From the NCBI RefSeq assembly GCF_030814415.1, contig NZ_JAUSVB010000001.1, positions 186,001 to 250,000 of the forward strand: a stretch of DNA of 64,000 nucleotides. The letters are read 5' to 3'. The first letter of the stretch is position 1, and each line of letters opens with the position of its first letter. A model generated the notes under the pieces. That model was not told where the DNA came from. It searched no databases and saw only the letters and a program-made list of their open reading frames with translations. The DNA is from Cellulomonas humilata (GTDB lineage: Bacteria > Actinomycetota > Actinomycetes > Actinomycetales > Cellulomonadaceae). Position numbers and translations under genes: made by a program. Below, piece by piece: positions 10,501-20,653 of this stretch.

Positions 10501-10936
10501 CGGCAGCAGCAGGCTCCGCGGGTGCCGGTTCGCCAGCAGCGGGCTCGGCGTCGTCGCCGACAGCGGGCTCGGTGTCCTCGTCGGCCGCGGGCTCTGCACT
10601 CTCGTCGGCTGCCGGCTCGTCGGCGGCGGGCTCCGCGCTCTCGTCGGCTGCTGGCTCGTCGGCGGCGGGCTCCGCGGGCTCGTCGGCCCCGGGCTCGTCG
10701 ACAGCGGGCGCGGCGGCTGCGTCGGTTGCGGGTTCGGCGGGCTCCGTGGCGGAGGGCTCGGTGGCCTCGTCGGCACCCTGCTCGTCCGTCGGCGCCTCGG
10801 GCTCGGCGGCACTGCTGCCACCCCACACGGGCCAGACCGGGTCCGACGACGGACGGCTGCTCTCCGTGGGACCGGAGCCCTGAGGCAAGCCCTCGCTGCG
10901 CTGTCCGGGCTCGTCGCGCTCGGTGCCGTTAGTCAT
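7571..10936 (-). CDS. VanW family membrane protein with a very long acidic repeat tail
   Basis: About 1,121 residues, starting at MTNGTERDEPGQ behind GGGGGAG. Residues 1 to about 565 are low-complexity Ala/Glu/Pro/Asp sequence, made of degenerate blocks such as EPAADEPAADESA, and should be cytoplasmic. One membrane helix follows (RLLIVAAVVVALGAVYVGAS), then extracellular YoaR-like putative peptidoglycan-binding segments (GVDIGGLSSEEAVARLDEEL and a second copy-like region). The VanW domain closes the protein, with GETFSLTEALGPI, GGGLSQVSTTTYNAAFLAG and the terminal CGAPP. VanW domains accompany cell-wall and vancomycin-related loci, but their biochemical role is not settled. The size is well above the roughly 500-700 residues usual for the family, because of the tail. 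Confidence 0.85.
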   Translation of the reverse strand: MTNGTERDEPGQRSEGLPQGSGPTESSRPSSDPVWPVWGGSSAAEPEAPTDEQGADEATEPSATEPAEPATDAAAAPAVDEPGADEPAEPAADEPAADESAEPAADEPAADESAEPAADEDTEPAVGDDAEPAAGEPAPAEPAAAAPADAATVADEPETEQVPAEALADESAGDRLADGPAAENSSAEEPAADEPAAEEPDAEEPAAYGAVADQPDAAEEAPAEPDVDEQPADEQTADGEAVVEVPTDQENDDSEGADEPVAHQEADDSSANETNADVASADEAADTEPAVAEPRADAPEQTNPAVGTVSDDVAPDGRDDTATAGTVTAAADADAAADADTTANADTTADADATADTETAGAADPDAERGRVAVASAAVAALDGAGEPPRDAAAAAAAPTATESPARQPVGRDDATAVIAPVVATPAPEPTPPAAPTPPAAPTTPPPVGTLAAPVTRTVPGSAAATVGPTPTGPVAPSETSPAGTAAAAATNATAPAAPTAAPAAPASTSAGPAAAAAAARPQGPAQPQSQAPIPSGPVPPSERSESPLDVFEAEDGKRRWPKRLLIVAAVVVALGAVYVGASYALADRVPRGATVAGVDIGGLSSEEAVARLDEELADATTQPIEVVANDVQATVDPTAAGMTFDSQATVDQLTGVNLAEPERLWAHIAGVGEQEPVTSVDDEALAAAIGDLGTSLALAPVDGTVVFVDSSPQSTPAVDGWNLDQPGAADVLASDWLVAARPIELPTKTVAPDITQEETDAALVQARQVTSAPVTVSVAGRTALIDTPSLAANASFVPVDGNLSLQMNGEGLAEVVLAQLPDLLTQSADAHFEFVNDAPVIIPGTPGTSLDPAALATSVAAATAAPDRTATVELVQADPSESTAELEALGVKEIVSEFATPLNSEPRRTVNITNGASKISGTLIRPGETFSLTEALGPIDAAHGYVEAGAIVSGEHTDAWGGGLSQVSTTTYNAAFLAGFEDIEHRPHSEWFARYPEGREATIFTGTLDMRWKNNTPYGALVQAWVSDGRVYVRVWGTKHWTVESITSPRSGVVAPTTVYSQSPTCEAQSAGNPGFSVTVTRKTYLNGVLEKTESNSWRYKPQNKIICGAPPAATPPATP
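10560..10690 (-). repeat. In-frame 39-bp tandem repeats in the VanW-type gene
   Basis: The phrase beginning CTCTCGTCGGCTG recurs at 10599 and 10638, exactly 39 bases apart, with degenerate copies on both sides. Each unit encodes 13 residues of the type EPAADEPAADESA. A period divisible by three keeps the frame, so copy number could vary by slippage without breaking the gene. Confidence 0.7.
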
Positions 10937-11092
10937 CCGCTCCCCCGCTGTTCCACGCACGCACAACGCGTCCGCGCGAGTCTACGTGCCCGGGCGAACT
11001 GGAATTGCTCGCGCCGCGACGGCGGTGGGGGTTCTCACCCGCATCCGCGGGTCGAGGCCGCAACCGGAGGCGTGGACGGGGTCGTCCGGGTC

Positions 11093-11578
11093 TCAGCGGA
11101 CGCCGTGCAGGCGCCCACGCAGGTGGACGAGACCGCCCGCACCGGCGGCTCCCTGCTCGGTGGCCAGGACGGAGCCGACGATGATGTCGTGGTCCCCTGC
11201 CCGGTGCACGGAGTCGGTCCGGCAGTCGAACCAGGCGGCGGCTCCGTCGATCCACACCGCGTCGGCGACGGGTGCCGTTCGGTGCGGGACGCGCGCGAGC
11301 TGGTCGATGGCGGGTCGCCCCGGGGAGGCCAGCCAGTCGGCGGTGTGGGCCTGGTTGTCGGCCAGGACGCTCACGGACCAGGTGTCCACGTCGTCGAGCG
11401 CGTCGCGGAACCGTGCGTCGGTGTGGACGCAGAACAGGAGCATGGGCGGGTCGAGGGAGACCGACGTGATCGCGCTGGCCGTCATGGCGTGCAGGGTGCC
11501 GCGCCAGCGCACGGTGATGACGGCGACCCCCGCGGGGAGCCGCGCGACAGCGGACCGGAAGGCGTCCGGCTCGTTCAC
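11093..11578 (-). CDS. Flavin reductase family protein
   Basis: A 161-residue FMN-binding split-barrel protein. FRSAVARLPAGVAVITVRW, HAMTASAITSVSLDPPMLLFC and FRDALDDVDTWSVSVLAD follow the flavin-reductase-like pattern (HpaC/ActVB type), and HRAGDHDIIVGSV is the conserved C-terminal segment. These enzymes use NAD(P)H to reduce free flavin for a partner monooxygenase or reductase. No partner is next door. It starts at GTG 11576-11578, overlapping the stop of the upstream membrane-protein gene by four bases, so it is the last gene of an mshB-membrane protein-flavin reductase unit. Confidence 0.88.
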   Translation of the reverse strand: MNEPDAFRSAVARLPAGVAVITVRWRGTLHAMTASAITSVSLDPPMLLFCVHTDARFRDALDDVDTWSVSVLADNQAHTADWLASPGRPAIDQLARVPHRTAPVADAVWIDGAAAWFDCRTDSVHRAGDHDIIVGSVLATEQGAAGAGGLVHLRGRLHGVR

Positions 11579-12006
11579 GAAGGCGGGTCCTCGAGCCCGC
11601 CCTCGACCGTCACCGGCTCGGTGGGCGTGCGCGGAGCGCGGGGGCGGTCGTCGAACAGGCCGCGCGGCAGGAGGGCGACGGCGACCGTCGCGGCGACCGA
11701 GCCGACCAGCCAGACCCAGCCGATCGCCTGCCCGTCGGGGACGAGGGTGTCGCCGCCGGGACCGGACTCGGTGAGGACCAGGACGGTGACGACGAGGCCT
11801 GTCGCGTAGCCGGCGAGCGCGACGAAGCCGCTCCAGGCGCGGACCGTGACGGCGGCGACGAACACGAGGGTGAGGCAGATCGCGACCCCCCACGGCTGGA
11901 TGCTGCGGTGCAGCACGGTGCCGAGGGTGCCGACGAGGACTCCGAGCAGGAGGGCCGCGACGGCTGAGCCGATCACGCCGGCGGAGAGGCGTTGCACGCG
12001 CGTCAC
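11575..12006 (-). CDS. Small four-helix membrane protein downstream of mshB
   Basis: A 143-residue protein starting VTRVQRLSAGVIG at GTG 12004-12006, overlapping the mshB stop (GTGA). Four hydrophobic stretches are visible: IGSAVAALLLGVLVGTLGTV, WGVAICLTLVFVAAVTV, GYATGLVVTVLVL and IGWVWLVGSVAATVAVALL. A charged proline-rich cytoplasmic tail follows. It resembles the DUF6113-type proteins found beside mshB in actinobacteria; I know of no function. Coupling to mshB on one side and the flavin reductase on the other suggests a co-expressed trio. Confidence 0.75.
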   Translation of the reverse strand: MTRVQRLSAGVIGSAVAALLLGVLVGTLGTVLHRSIQPWGVAICLTLVFVAAVTVRAWSGFVALAGYATGLVVTVLVLTESGPGGDTLVPDGQAIGWVWLVGSVAATVAVALLPRGLFDDRPRAPRTPTEPVTVEGGLEDPPS

Positions 12007-12959
12007 GTTACCGGTCGGACGCCGGCGGGCCAGACGACGTCGGCACCCGAGCCGCCCGTCCCGCGGCGGTACGACTCCGTGGGCAGGATGGGCGCCAGGA
12101 TGCGGTTGCTGAGGGCGTAGCAGGCGACGAGGCCTCGGTCGTCGTCGACGGCGCGGATCGCCTGGACCTGGGTGACGTGGGCGCGCAGGGCGTCCAGGAC
12201 GCGGTCGCGCACGGGCGGCACGTCGACCTCGAGCTCGATCTCGTCGTCCGGGACGGCGACCGACGGCAGCTCCGCGGCGGGGTCCGGGAGCTCGAGGTCG
12301 TCGCGCAGGGAGCCGAGCGCTGCGAGCACCGCGTCGTCGCCCACCGCGCGCAGGCCGCGCTGCAGCGCGAGGCGACCCTGCACGGACCAGAGGACGACGG
12401 GCACGGCGAACGCGGGCGAGGCCTCGTCGGGACGCGACCCGGCGAAGTCGACCGCCCACTGCGTCACCTCGTGGGTGCGGACGTGGTCGGGGTGTCCGTA
12501 GCCGCCGCCGGGCTCGTACGTGACGACGACGTCGGGGCGACGGGAGCGGATCACGCGAGCCAGCCGTTCGGCGGCCTCCTCGAGCCCGATGCCGACGAAC
12601 GCACCCTCGGGGACGTCGTCGGGAAGCCCCGCACGTCCGGTGCCCACCCACGCCATGCCCGAGTCCTCGAACCGCTGGTCGGTCCCGCCGGGGATGGTGT
12701 CGAGGTAGCCGCGGTCCCGCACGCCGAGGGCGGCCAGCGCCTTGCCCAGCTCGTGGTCACGGTGCTCGGCGAGCGCCGGGCCGTCACCCTCGAGGTGGGC
12801 CAGGCGCGCGCCGATGACCTCGCCGCGCTCGCCGCGCGTGCAGGTCACCACGGTGACGGGACGACCGGCGGCTGCCCACGTAGCGAGCAGCGCGCCGGTC
12901 GCGAGGGACTCGTCGTCGGGGTGGGCATGGACGGCGACGAGGCCGCCCGATGTCACCAC
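12003..12959 (-). CDS. mshB: N-acetyl-1-D-myo-inositol-2-amino-2-deoxy-alpha-D-glucopyranoside deacetylase (mycothiol synthesis)
   Basis: A 318-residue PIG-L/LmbE-fold zinc deacetylase that removes acetate from GlcNAc-inositol in mycothiol biosynthesis. The zinc site is visible as AHPDDE (H13, D16) and YGHPDH (about 155-160). TCTRGERGEVIG and THEVTQW are also family hallmarks. Length fits MshB, not the shorter mycothiol-conjugate amidase Mca. Two adjacent GTG codons (12957-12959 and 12954-12956) can serve as start. It lies seven bases after the typA stop, so it may be read through from typA. Its presence supports an actinobacterial host that uses mycothiol as its main thiol. Confidence 0.93.
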   Translation of the reverse strand: MVTSGGLVAVHAHPDDESLATGALLATWAAAGRPVTVVTCTRGERGEVIGARLAHLEGDGPALAEHRDHELGKALAALGVRDRGYLDTIPGGTDQRFEDSGMAWVGTGRAGLPDDVPEGAFVGIGLEEAAERLARVIRSRRPDVVVTYEPGGGYGHPDHVRTHEVTQWAVDFAGSRPDEASPAFAVPVVLWSVQGRLALQRGLRAVGDDAVLAALGSLRDDLELPDPAAELPSVAVPDDEIELEVDVPPVRDRVLDALRAHVTQVQAIRAVDDDRGLVACYALSNRILAPILPTESYRRGTGGSGADVVWPAGVRPVT

Positions 12960-12966
12960 GGACGGA

Positions 12967-14937
<1,971 letters not shown>

Positions 14938-15043
14938 GGGGGAACTCATCTCAGAAGGTGGGGAGCGCGCCGGGTCGCCGGTCGCGCCGATCGATTCTAC
15001 CCGCACACCCGTACCACGGCGTCAGAAGGTGACCAGACCCACG

Positions 15044-16849
15044 TCAGCTGGTGCGTGCCCACGCCCACCAGTCGGTCAGGTCCGCCCGGCCGAGCTCGAG
15101 CGGCTCCACGTCGGGCGCCGCCGGGGTGGTCCCCGCGGTCGGGGCGGCCGAACCGCGCGTGGCGACCACGATGGGCTGCCGCACCAGCGACAGCACCGCG
15201 CCGCCGGCGTCGAGGCTCTCCGCGACCGCGGCCAGCTGGTCCTCGACGGCGTCCGGGTCGATCGTCTGCGCGAGCGTCGCCGCGGCTGCGTCCGTGGCCG
15301 CGTCCGACCACCCGGTGACGTTCGTCGCGCCCCCGGTCCGCCACCGCGACAGCACCGAGTCCACCGGCAGGTCCGACTGCGGCACCGGCACCAGCGCCAC
15401 GTCCCACGCCTCGGGCGCGCCCACCAGGTCCGGCCCGAGACCGGCGACCGGGGCGTACGGCTCGACCTCGAACCCCACGTCCGACGCCGACGCCGTGATC
15501 AGCGCGAGCATCGCGGCCCGCAGCGGGTCGGTGGTGTTGACCAGCACGTGCACCGCCACGGGCTCGGTGACACCCGCCTCGTCCAGCAGCCGGCGCGCCC
15601 CCGCGATGTCGGCGGGGCCGCTCGGCGCCACGTCACCTCCGGCGTCCGGACCCACGGTCGGCAGCAGCGCCGAGGCGACGACGGCCTCGGGCCACAGCGG
15701 CGCGACGACGGTGGCGACGAGGGCGTCCCGCGGCACGGTCAGCAGGAAGGCCTGGCGCACCGCCGCCGCGACCGTCGCGTCACCGCCGTACGTCGCGGGG
15801 TCGAAGGCGCCGACCCCCGCCGCCTGGACCTGGAGCTGGAGGGTGGTGTCGCCACCCGTGCGCACGTCCGCACCGGTCACCTCCGCCAGCGCGTCGAGCA
15901 CGTCCCGGGTGTCCGTCGGAGCCACGACGTCCACGGTGCCGGCCGCGAGCGCCTCGACCTGCTCCAGCGGCTCGAGGTCGCTGCGCACGACCACCCGGTC
16001 GTAGCTCGCGGCGCCGTCGCCCTCGTACTCGTCGTTGCGGACCAGCTCGACGCGATCGCCCGGCACGATCACGTCCACCGAGTACGGCCCGGTGGTGACC
16101 GCCTGGTCGACGTGCTGCGCGAGGGCGTCGGCGTCGAAGTCCGTCCGCCAGGCTGCGGAGATCGAGCTCAGCGCCTCCTTGTCCTCGTCGACGATCGCCT
16201 TCGAGACCGCCGCGGCGGCCTCCGTCGGGTCCTCGACCCCCAGCGCGGTCTGCCCCACCACGTGCGCGGGGACGTTGACGTCGAGCGCGACCTGCCAGTC
16301 CGGGACGGGCGTCGCGTACACGAGCGTGAGCGTCGCTCCGTCCACCGTCGGGACCTGCTGCGCCTGCACGAGCGCGGGCGACGCCGCCGCGAACGCGACC
16401 CCCGCGTCGAGCTCGTCGTTGTTGCTGATCCCCCCCTGCGCGTCGAGCTCGGGGGTCACGTCGTCGAGCTGGCCGCTGCGCGCAGCCCACTCCAGCAGCA
16501 GGTCGGCGGGGGTGACGCTCGTGCCGTCCGACCACGTCGCCGCCGGGTCGATCGTGTACGTCACGGTCAGGGGCGAGTCGCTGACCTTCTCGACCGTCCC
16601 GAAGCCCTCGTCGAACACGGCGGCGCCGTCCTGGTCGAGCGAGACGAACCCCGCCTGCACCAAGGAGCGCACCAGCGTGCTGCCGGGCGCGCGCCCCTCG
16701 GGAGTCGCGCTGTTCAGCGACGTGAACGGCATCCCCACCGTCACGACCACCGTGCCGCTCCGGTCCGGCTGCGGCGCCTCCTGCGTGCAGCCTCCGACCG
16801 CCACGAGCGCGACCAGTGCGACGACCCCGAACCGTGACCCCTTGAACAC
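15044..16849 (-). CDS. Second oligopeptide-type ABC substrate-binding lipoprotein
   Basis: About 601 residues of SBP family 5 (DppA/OppA type). A short signal with the lipobox VAVGGC predicts a lipoprotein on the outer face of the membrane. The GTG at 16847-16849 is chosen because GGAGG stands six bases before it; the frame is open 13 codons further. WSDGTSVTPADLLLEWAA, NVPAHVVGQTALGVEDP and FDPATYGGDATVAAAVRQAFL align closely with the binding protein at 22360-24198, so the two are paralogues. It has its own TTGACC/GATACA promoter and follows the terminator of the ATPase gene. It therefore seems to be expressed separately from the transporter while probably sharing it. Confidence 0.88.
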   Translation of the reverse strand: MFKGSRFGVVALVALVAVGGCTQEAPQPDRSGTVVVTVGMPFTSLNSATPEGRAPGSTLVRSLVQAGFVSLDQDGAAVFDEGFGTVEKVSDSPLTVTYTIDPAATWSDGTSVTPADLLLEWAARSGQLDDVTPELDAQGGISNNDELDAGVAFAAASPALVQAQQVPTVDGATLTLVYATPVPDWQVALDVNVPAHVVGQTALGVEDPTEAAAAVSKAIVDEDKEALSSISAAWRTDFDADALAQHVDQAVTTGPYSVDVIVPGDRVELVRNDEYEGDGAASYDRVVVRSDLEPLEQVEALAAGTVDVVAPTDTRDVLDALAEVTGADVRTGGDTTLQLQVQAAGVGAFDPATYGGDATVAAAVRQAFLLTVPRDALVATVVAPLWPEAVVASALLPTVGPDAGGDVAPSGPADIAGARRLLDEAGVTEPVAVHVLVNTTDPLRAAMLALITASASDVGFEVEPYAPVAGLGPDLVGAPEAWDVALVPVPQSDLPVDSVLSRWRTGGATNVTGWSDAATDAAAATLAQTIDPDAVEDQLAAVAESLDAGGAVLSLVRQPIVVATRGSAAPTAGTTPAAPDVEPLELGRADLTDWWAWARTS

Positions 16850-16906
16850 CGCGCGCCTCCACAGACCGACCTCATCGAGGCGGACCACCGCACCCCGTCA
16901 TCGAGG

Positions 16907-16935
16907 TGTATCGGTCGTTTCCGCCAGAAGGTCAA
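16907..16935 (-). promoter_or_regulatory. Sigma70-type promoter of the second binding-protein gene
   Basis: On the minus strand TTGACC (16930-16935) and GATACA (16907-16912) are separated by 17 bases, a near-ideal housekeeping promoter for this GC content. It lies about 60 bases upstream of the GTG start at 16849. Confidence 0.6.
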
Positions 16936-16980
16936 CCATGCCGGACACATCTGTCGGAATCGGCAGAAGAGAGACGGACG

Positions 16981-17022
16981 CGCCGCGAGCGCCGTCCCCC
17001 GAAGGGGACGGCGCTCGCGGCG
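16981..17022 (-). terminator. Terminator hairpin after the fused oligopeptide ATPase gene
   Basis: A perfect 19-bp inverted repeat (16981-16999 and 17004-17022) with a CGAA tetraloop starts nine bases after the ATPase stop codon. There is no long T-run on either side, as is usual in high-GC actinobacteria. Confidence 0.8.
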
Positions 17023-17031
17023 GTGTCGACG

Positions 17032-18876
17032 TCAGAAACCGCGCCCGGTCATCCGCTCGTTGTCCACGTCGGTGATGTCGTGCGCGTCGATGTTCTCGGC
17101 GTCGGCAGCGTGGAGCAGCTCTTCGCGCTCGAGCTCGTCGCGCTGCGCCTCGAGGAGCGCGTCGCGCGCCTCCCGACGAGCCTGCTGCGCGGCGGGGTCC
17201 GGCACCGGCACCGCGGCGAGCAGCCGCTGCGTGTACGGGTCCTGCGGGTGGTTGACCACCTGCGCGGTCTCCCCCACCTCGACCAGCTTGCCGTTGTGCA
17301 TCACCGCGATCCGGTCCGCGAGCATCTCCACGACGGCGAGGTCGTGGCTGATGAACAGGCAGGCGAAGCCGTGCTCGCGCTGCAGGTCCTGGAACAGGGC
17401 GAGCACCGTCGCCTGGACCGAGACGTCGAGCGCGGACGTCGGCTCGTCGGCCACCAGCAGCTGCGGCTCCAGCGCGAGCGAGCGGGCGATGCCGACGCGC
17501 TGGCGCTGACCGCCGGACAGCTCGTGCGGGTACCGGTTGCGCATCGCACGCGGCAGCTGGACCTGGTCCAGGAGCGTCTCGACCGCCGTCGACATGGCGG
17601 CGCCCTTCAGCCCGCGGTGCAGCAGCAGCGGCTCCGCGATCGACTCGCCGATGGGCAGGCGCGGGTTGAGCGACGAGCCCGGGTCCTGGAAGACCATCCC
17701 GACCTTGGTGCGCAGCGGCTTGAGGTCCTTGGTGCTCGCTCCGACCATGTCCTGGCCGACGATCCGCAGCGAACCCCCGGTCACCGGCTGCAGCCCGACG
17801 ATCGCGCGACCGATCGTCGTCTTGCCGGAGCCGGACTCGCCGACCAGCCCGACGACCTCACCGGCGCGGATGGTCAGGTCCACTCCGTCGACCGCACGGA
17901 AGGCGGGCGTGCGACGGCGACCCGGGTACTCGATGACCATCTGCTTGGCCTCGAGGACGACCGCACGGTCCGAGGTCGTGACGACCGGGGCGTCGTGCAC
18001 CGCGGTCGCGCTCGTCCCGGACTGCTCGGCCTGCTGAGCCTCGGCACTGCGGCCCAGGTGCGGCACCGCGTCGAGCAGCTTGATCGTGTACGGGTGCTGA
18101 GGGTTCGCGAAGAGCTGGCGAGCCTCACCCTGCTCGACGACCTTGCCGTCCTTCATCACGATCATCGTGTCCGCCATGTCGGCGACGACGCCCATGTCGT
18201 GGGTGATCAGGACGATGCCCGAGTCGATGCGGGAGCGCAGGTCACGCATGAGCTTGAGGATCTCGGCCTGGACCGTGACGTCGAGGGCCGTCGTCGGCTC
18301 GTCCGCGATGAGCAGCTTCGGGTCGCACGCCAGCGCCTGGGCGATCATCGCGCGCTGGCGCTGACCACCGGACAGCTGGTGCGGGTACGCGTCGATCCGG
18401 GTCTCGGGGTTCGGGATCTCGACGAGGCGCAGGAGCTCGAGCGCACGCACGCGGGCGTCCGCCGGACCCATCTCGAAGTGCGTCCGGAGCGTCTCGATGA
18501 TCTGGAAGCCGATGGTGAAGACCGGGTTCAGCGCGGTCATCGGCTCCTGGAAGATCATCGCGATCTCCTTGCCGCGGATCCGGCGCAGCTTGTGCGGCGG
18601 CATCCCGATGAGCTCGCGGTCCCCGATCACGGCCGAGCCGCGGGCCCGACCGTTCGGCGGGAGCAGACCCATGAGGGCCATCGAGGACTGCGTCTTGCCG
18701 GAACCGGACTCGCCGACGATCGCGAGGACCTCACCGGGGCGCACGTCGTAGTTGATGCCGGTCGCGGCCGGGTACCAGGTGCCGTCCACGTAGAAGTCGA
18801 CGCCGAGGTCCCGCACCTGCAGCACGGGCGTGCGCGTGTCGGTGGGCGGCGGGGCGTCCGAGATGTCGATGGCCAT
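17032..18876 (-). CDS. Oligopeptide/dipeptide ABC transporter, fused double ATP-binding subunit (DppD-DppF)
   Basis: A 614-residue protein with two complete ABC domains in tandem, replacing the usual separate DppD and DppF. The first domain (about residues 15-275) has Walker [12 protein letters not shown] and signature [15 protein letters not shown]. The second (about 310-575) has [16 protein letters not shown] and [15 protein letters not shown]. Both are followed by the oligopeptide-type C-terminal NPQHPYT/HPQDPYT segment. It powers the permease pair at 19577-22170. ATG 18874-18876 is preceded by AGGAAGG. A divergent PH-domain gene separates it from dppC, so it needs its own promoter or read-through across an opposing gene. 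Confidence 0.95.
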   Translation of the reverse strand: MAIDISDAPPPTDTRTPVLQVRDLGVDFYVDGTWYPAATGINYDVRPGEVLAIVGESGSGKTQSSMALMGLLPPNGRARGSAVIGDRELIGMPPHKLRRIRGKEIAMIFQEPMTALNPVFTIGFQIIETLRTHFEMGPADARVRALELLRLVEIPNPETRIDAYPHQLSGGQRQRAMIAQALACDPKLLIADEPTTALDVTVQAEILKLMRDLRSRIDSGIVLITHDMGVVADMADTMIVMKDGKVVEQGEARQLFANPQHPYTIKLLDAVPHLGRSAEAQQAEQSGTSATAVHDAPVVTTSDRAVVLEAKQMVIEYPGRRRTPAFRAVDGVDLTIRAGEVVGLVGESGSGKTTIGRAIVGLQPVTGGSLRIVGQDMVGASTKDLKPLRTKVGMVFQDPGSSLNPRLPIGESIAEPLLLHRGLKGAAMSTAVETLLDQVQLPRAMRNRYPHELSGGQRQRVGIARSLALEPQLLVADEPTSALDVSVQATVLALFQDLQREHGFACLFISHDLAVVEMLADRIAVMHNGKLVEVGETAQVVNHPQDPYTQRLLAAVPVPDPAAQQARREARDALLEAQRDELEREELLHAADAENIDAHDITDVDNERMTGRGF

Positions 18877-18950
18877 CAGGATCCTTCCTGCGCACGGTGG
18901 GCGCGTCCGGTCAGGACGGTCGCCACCTGCGGTTCTGCGAGCATGGGCAT

Positions 18951-19553
18951 GTGCGTCCCACTCTGGAGTTCTCGTCGAGGTACGGCCGTGCGCTCACGGT
19001 CGCCGCGGGCGTCGTCGCCCTCGTCGCCGTGGTCGCGGTGGGCGTGCAGGACGGCCTCGGTGAGGTGGTCCGCGCGCTGCCGCTGGCCGGTGTGGTGGTC
19101 CTGCTGGTCTGGGTGCTGTTCTGGCGTCCGGCGGTCGTCGTGAGCGACGGCGGCGTGCTGGTGCGCAACCCCCTGCGCAGCACCCACGTGCCCTGGCCCA
19201 CCTACCGCGGGCTCACCGTGCAGTGGTCGCTGGTCCTGCACACCACCGACGGCGACGTGACCGCCTGGGCGGCACCGCGGTCGAGCGGGACGGCCGCCCG
19301 CATGCGCCGCTCCACGACGGACGACGCCGTCGTGACGGCCACGTCGGACGCCAGGCTCCCCGGTACCGCCGAGGACGTCGCCGCAGCGATCGGCGACCGT
19401 CATCGTGCGCTGGCCGACGCCGGCTTCCTGCGCGGTGCGGAGCAGGCCCGCACCGCCGGCGACATCCGCCTCGAGCGCCACTGGCACGTCGCGACGATCG
19501 CGGCGCTCCTGGTGCTCGTCGGCACGGCGGTGGCCGTGCTGGCCACCGCCTGA
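18951..19553 (+). CDS. PH-domain membrane protein
   Basis: About 200 residues from GTG 18951 (VRPTLEFSSRYG); the frame is open 18 codons upstream, so the start is tentative. Two N-terminal helices (LTVAAGVVALVAVVAVGV and LAGVVVLLVWVLFW) precede a bacterial PH-like region with the signature WRPAVVVSDGGVLVRNPLRS and VPWPTYRGL. A last helix (IAALLVLVGTAVAVLATA) closes the protein. Such proteins are common and unnamed in actinobacteria. It is encoded on the opposite strand inside the oligopeptide transporter locus, between dppC and the ATPase gene, and interrupts that operon. No link to transport is evident. Confidence 0.8.
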   Translation: MRPTLEFSSRYGRALTVAAGVVALVAVVAVGVQDGLGEVVRALPLAGVVVLLVWVLFWRPAVVVSDGGVLVRNPLRSTHVPWPTYRGLTVQWSLVLHTTDGDVTAWAAPRSSGTAARMRRSTTDDAVVTATSDARLPGTAEDVAAAIGDRHRALADAGFLRGAEQARTAGDIRLERHWHVATIAALLVLVGTAVAVLATA

Positions 19554-19576
19554 GCCGTTCGCGCGGTTCGGCACGG

Positions 19577-20653
19577 TCACAGCCCGGCCAGCTTGCCGGA
19601 CGAGGGCGGCAGGTTCGAGTTCAGCGCGCTCTTCGCCGAGGCGTCCGCCTTCATGGCGTTGGCCATCTTGCGCTCGGACGGGATCCGCTTCTGGCGCGGG
19701 TCGAACGCGTCGCGCAGACCGTCACCGATGAAGTTCACGCTCAGCGCGATGATCACGATGAAGATGCCCGGCCACCAGAACAGCCACGGACGCGTCGAGA
19801 ACGCCTGCTGGTAGGTCTGGATCATCTGGCCCAGCGAGATCGTCGGCGGGGTGATGCCGAAGCCCAGGTAGGACAGCGCGGTCTCCAGCAGGATCGCCGA
19901 GCTCATCAGCAGCGTGGTGCTGACGATGATCGTGCCGATCGCGTTGGGCAGGATGTGCTTGAAGATGATCCGCCGGCTGCTGGCACCGGCCACGCGCGCC
20001 GCGTCGACGAACTCGCGCTCCCGCAGGGCGAGGAACTCTCCGCGCACCAGCCGGGACAGCGTGGTCCACAGGATGAGGCCCAGCGAGACGGCGAAGACGA
20101 CGGCGCTGATCTGGCCGGAGAGCTTGCCGATCACGGCGCCGATGACGATCGTCGGCACGGTGATCACGAGGTCGGTGAACCGCATCAGGGCCGTGTCCCG
20201 GCCGCCGCGGTAGAAGCCGGCGATGGATCCGACGAGGACGCCGATCACGCCGGCGACGATGCCGATCACGAACATGACCATGAGCGAGGTCTGCACGCCG
20301 TGCATGACCCGGGCGAAGATGTCCCGGCCCAGCTCGTCCTGGCCGAACGGGTGGTCGCCCCACACCGGCGGGAACAGGCTCAGCGTCGGGGCCCCGCCCG
20401 GGTTCGACATCGGGTTGCCGGTCTCGTAGCCGGTCCACATCCACCAGCCGGGGATGGGTCCGATGCCCACGGACGTCACGGCCAGCAGGATCGTGCCGCC
20501 GAGGGCGGCGAGGCCGACGAGCGCTCCCTTGTGCCGGAAGAACCGACGGCGGACGATCTGCCCCTGGGACAGCCCGACGACGTCCTGGAGCTCGATCGCG
20601 TTCTCGACGGTGTCGCCCGACGAGGGGGTCTCGGGATGCGTGGAGGTGCTCAT
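19577..20653 (-). CDS. Oligopeptide ABC transporter permease (DppC/OppC type)
   Basis: A 358-residue integral membrane protein with the OppC N-terminal cytoplasmic segment, a first helix (ALVGLAALGGTILLAVTSV), the periplasmic-side motif HPFGQDELGRDIFARVMHG and the BPD_transp_1 core. The core carries the EAA-loop signature EFVDAARVAGASSRRIIFKHILPN, which contacts the ATPase. The C-terminal tail is longer than usual, basic then serine-rich. The ATG (20651-20653) overlaps the stop of the DppB gene in ATGA, so the two permeases are translationally coupled. Confidence 0.94.
   Translation of the reverse strand: MSTSTHPETPSSGDTVENAIELQDVVGLSQGQIVRRRFFRHKGALVGLAALGGTILLAVTSVGIGPIPGWWMWTGYETGNPMSNPGGAPTLSLFPPVWGDHPFGQDELGRDIFARVMHGVQTSLMVMFVIGIVAGVIGVLVGSIAGFYRGGRDTALMRFTDLVITVPTIVIGAVIGKLSGQISAVVFAVSLGLILWTTLSRLVRGEFLALREREFVDAARVAGASSRRIIFKHILPNAIGTIIVSTTLLMSSAILLETALSYLGFGITPPTISLGQMIQTYQQAFSTRPWLFWWPGIFIVIIALSVNFIGDGLRDAFDPRQKRIPSERKMANAMKADASAKSALNSNLPPSSGKLAGL

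Noticed and set aside
10560..10690. Short repeats that could suggest a CRISPR array
   Set aside because: The repeats are in-frame coding repeats with no unique spacers, and no cas genes occur in the window.
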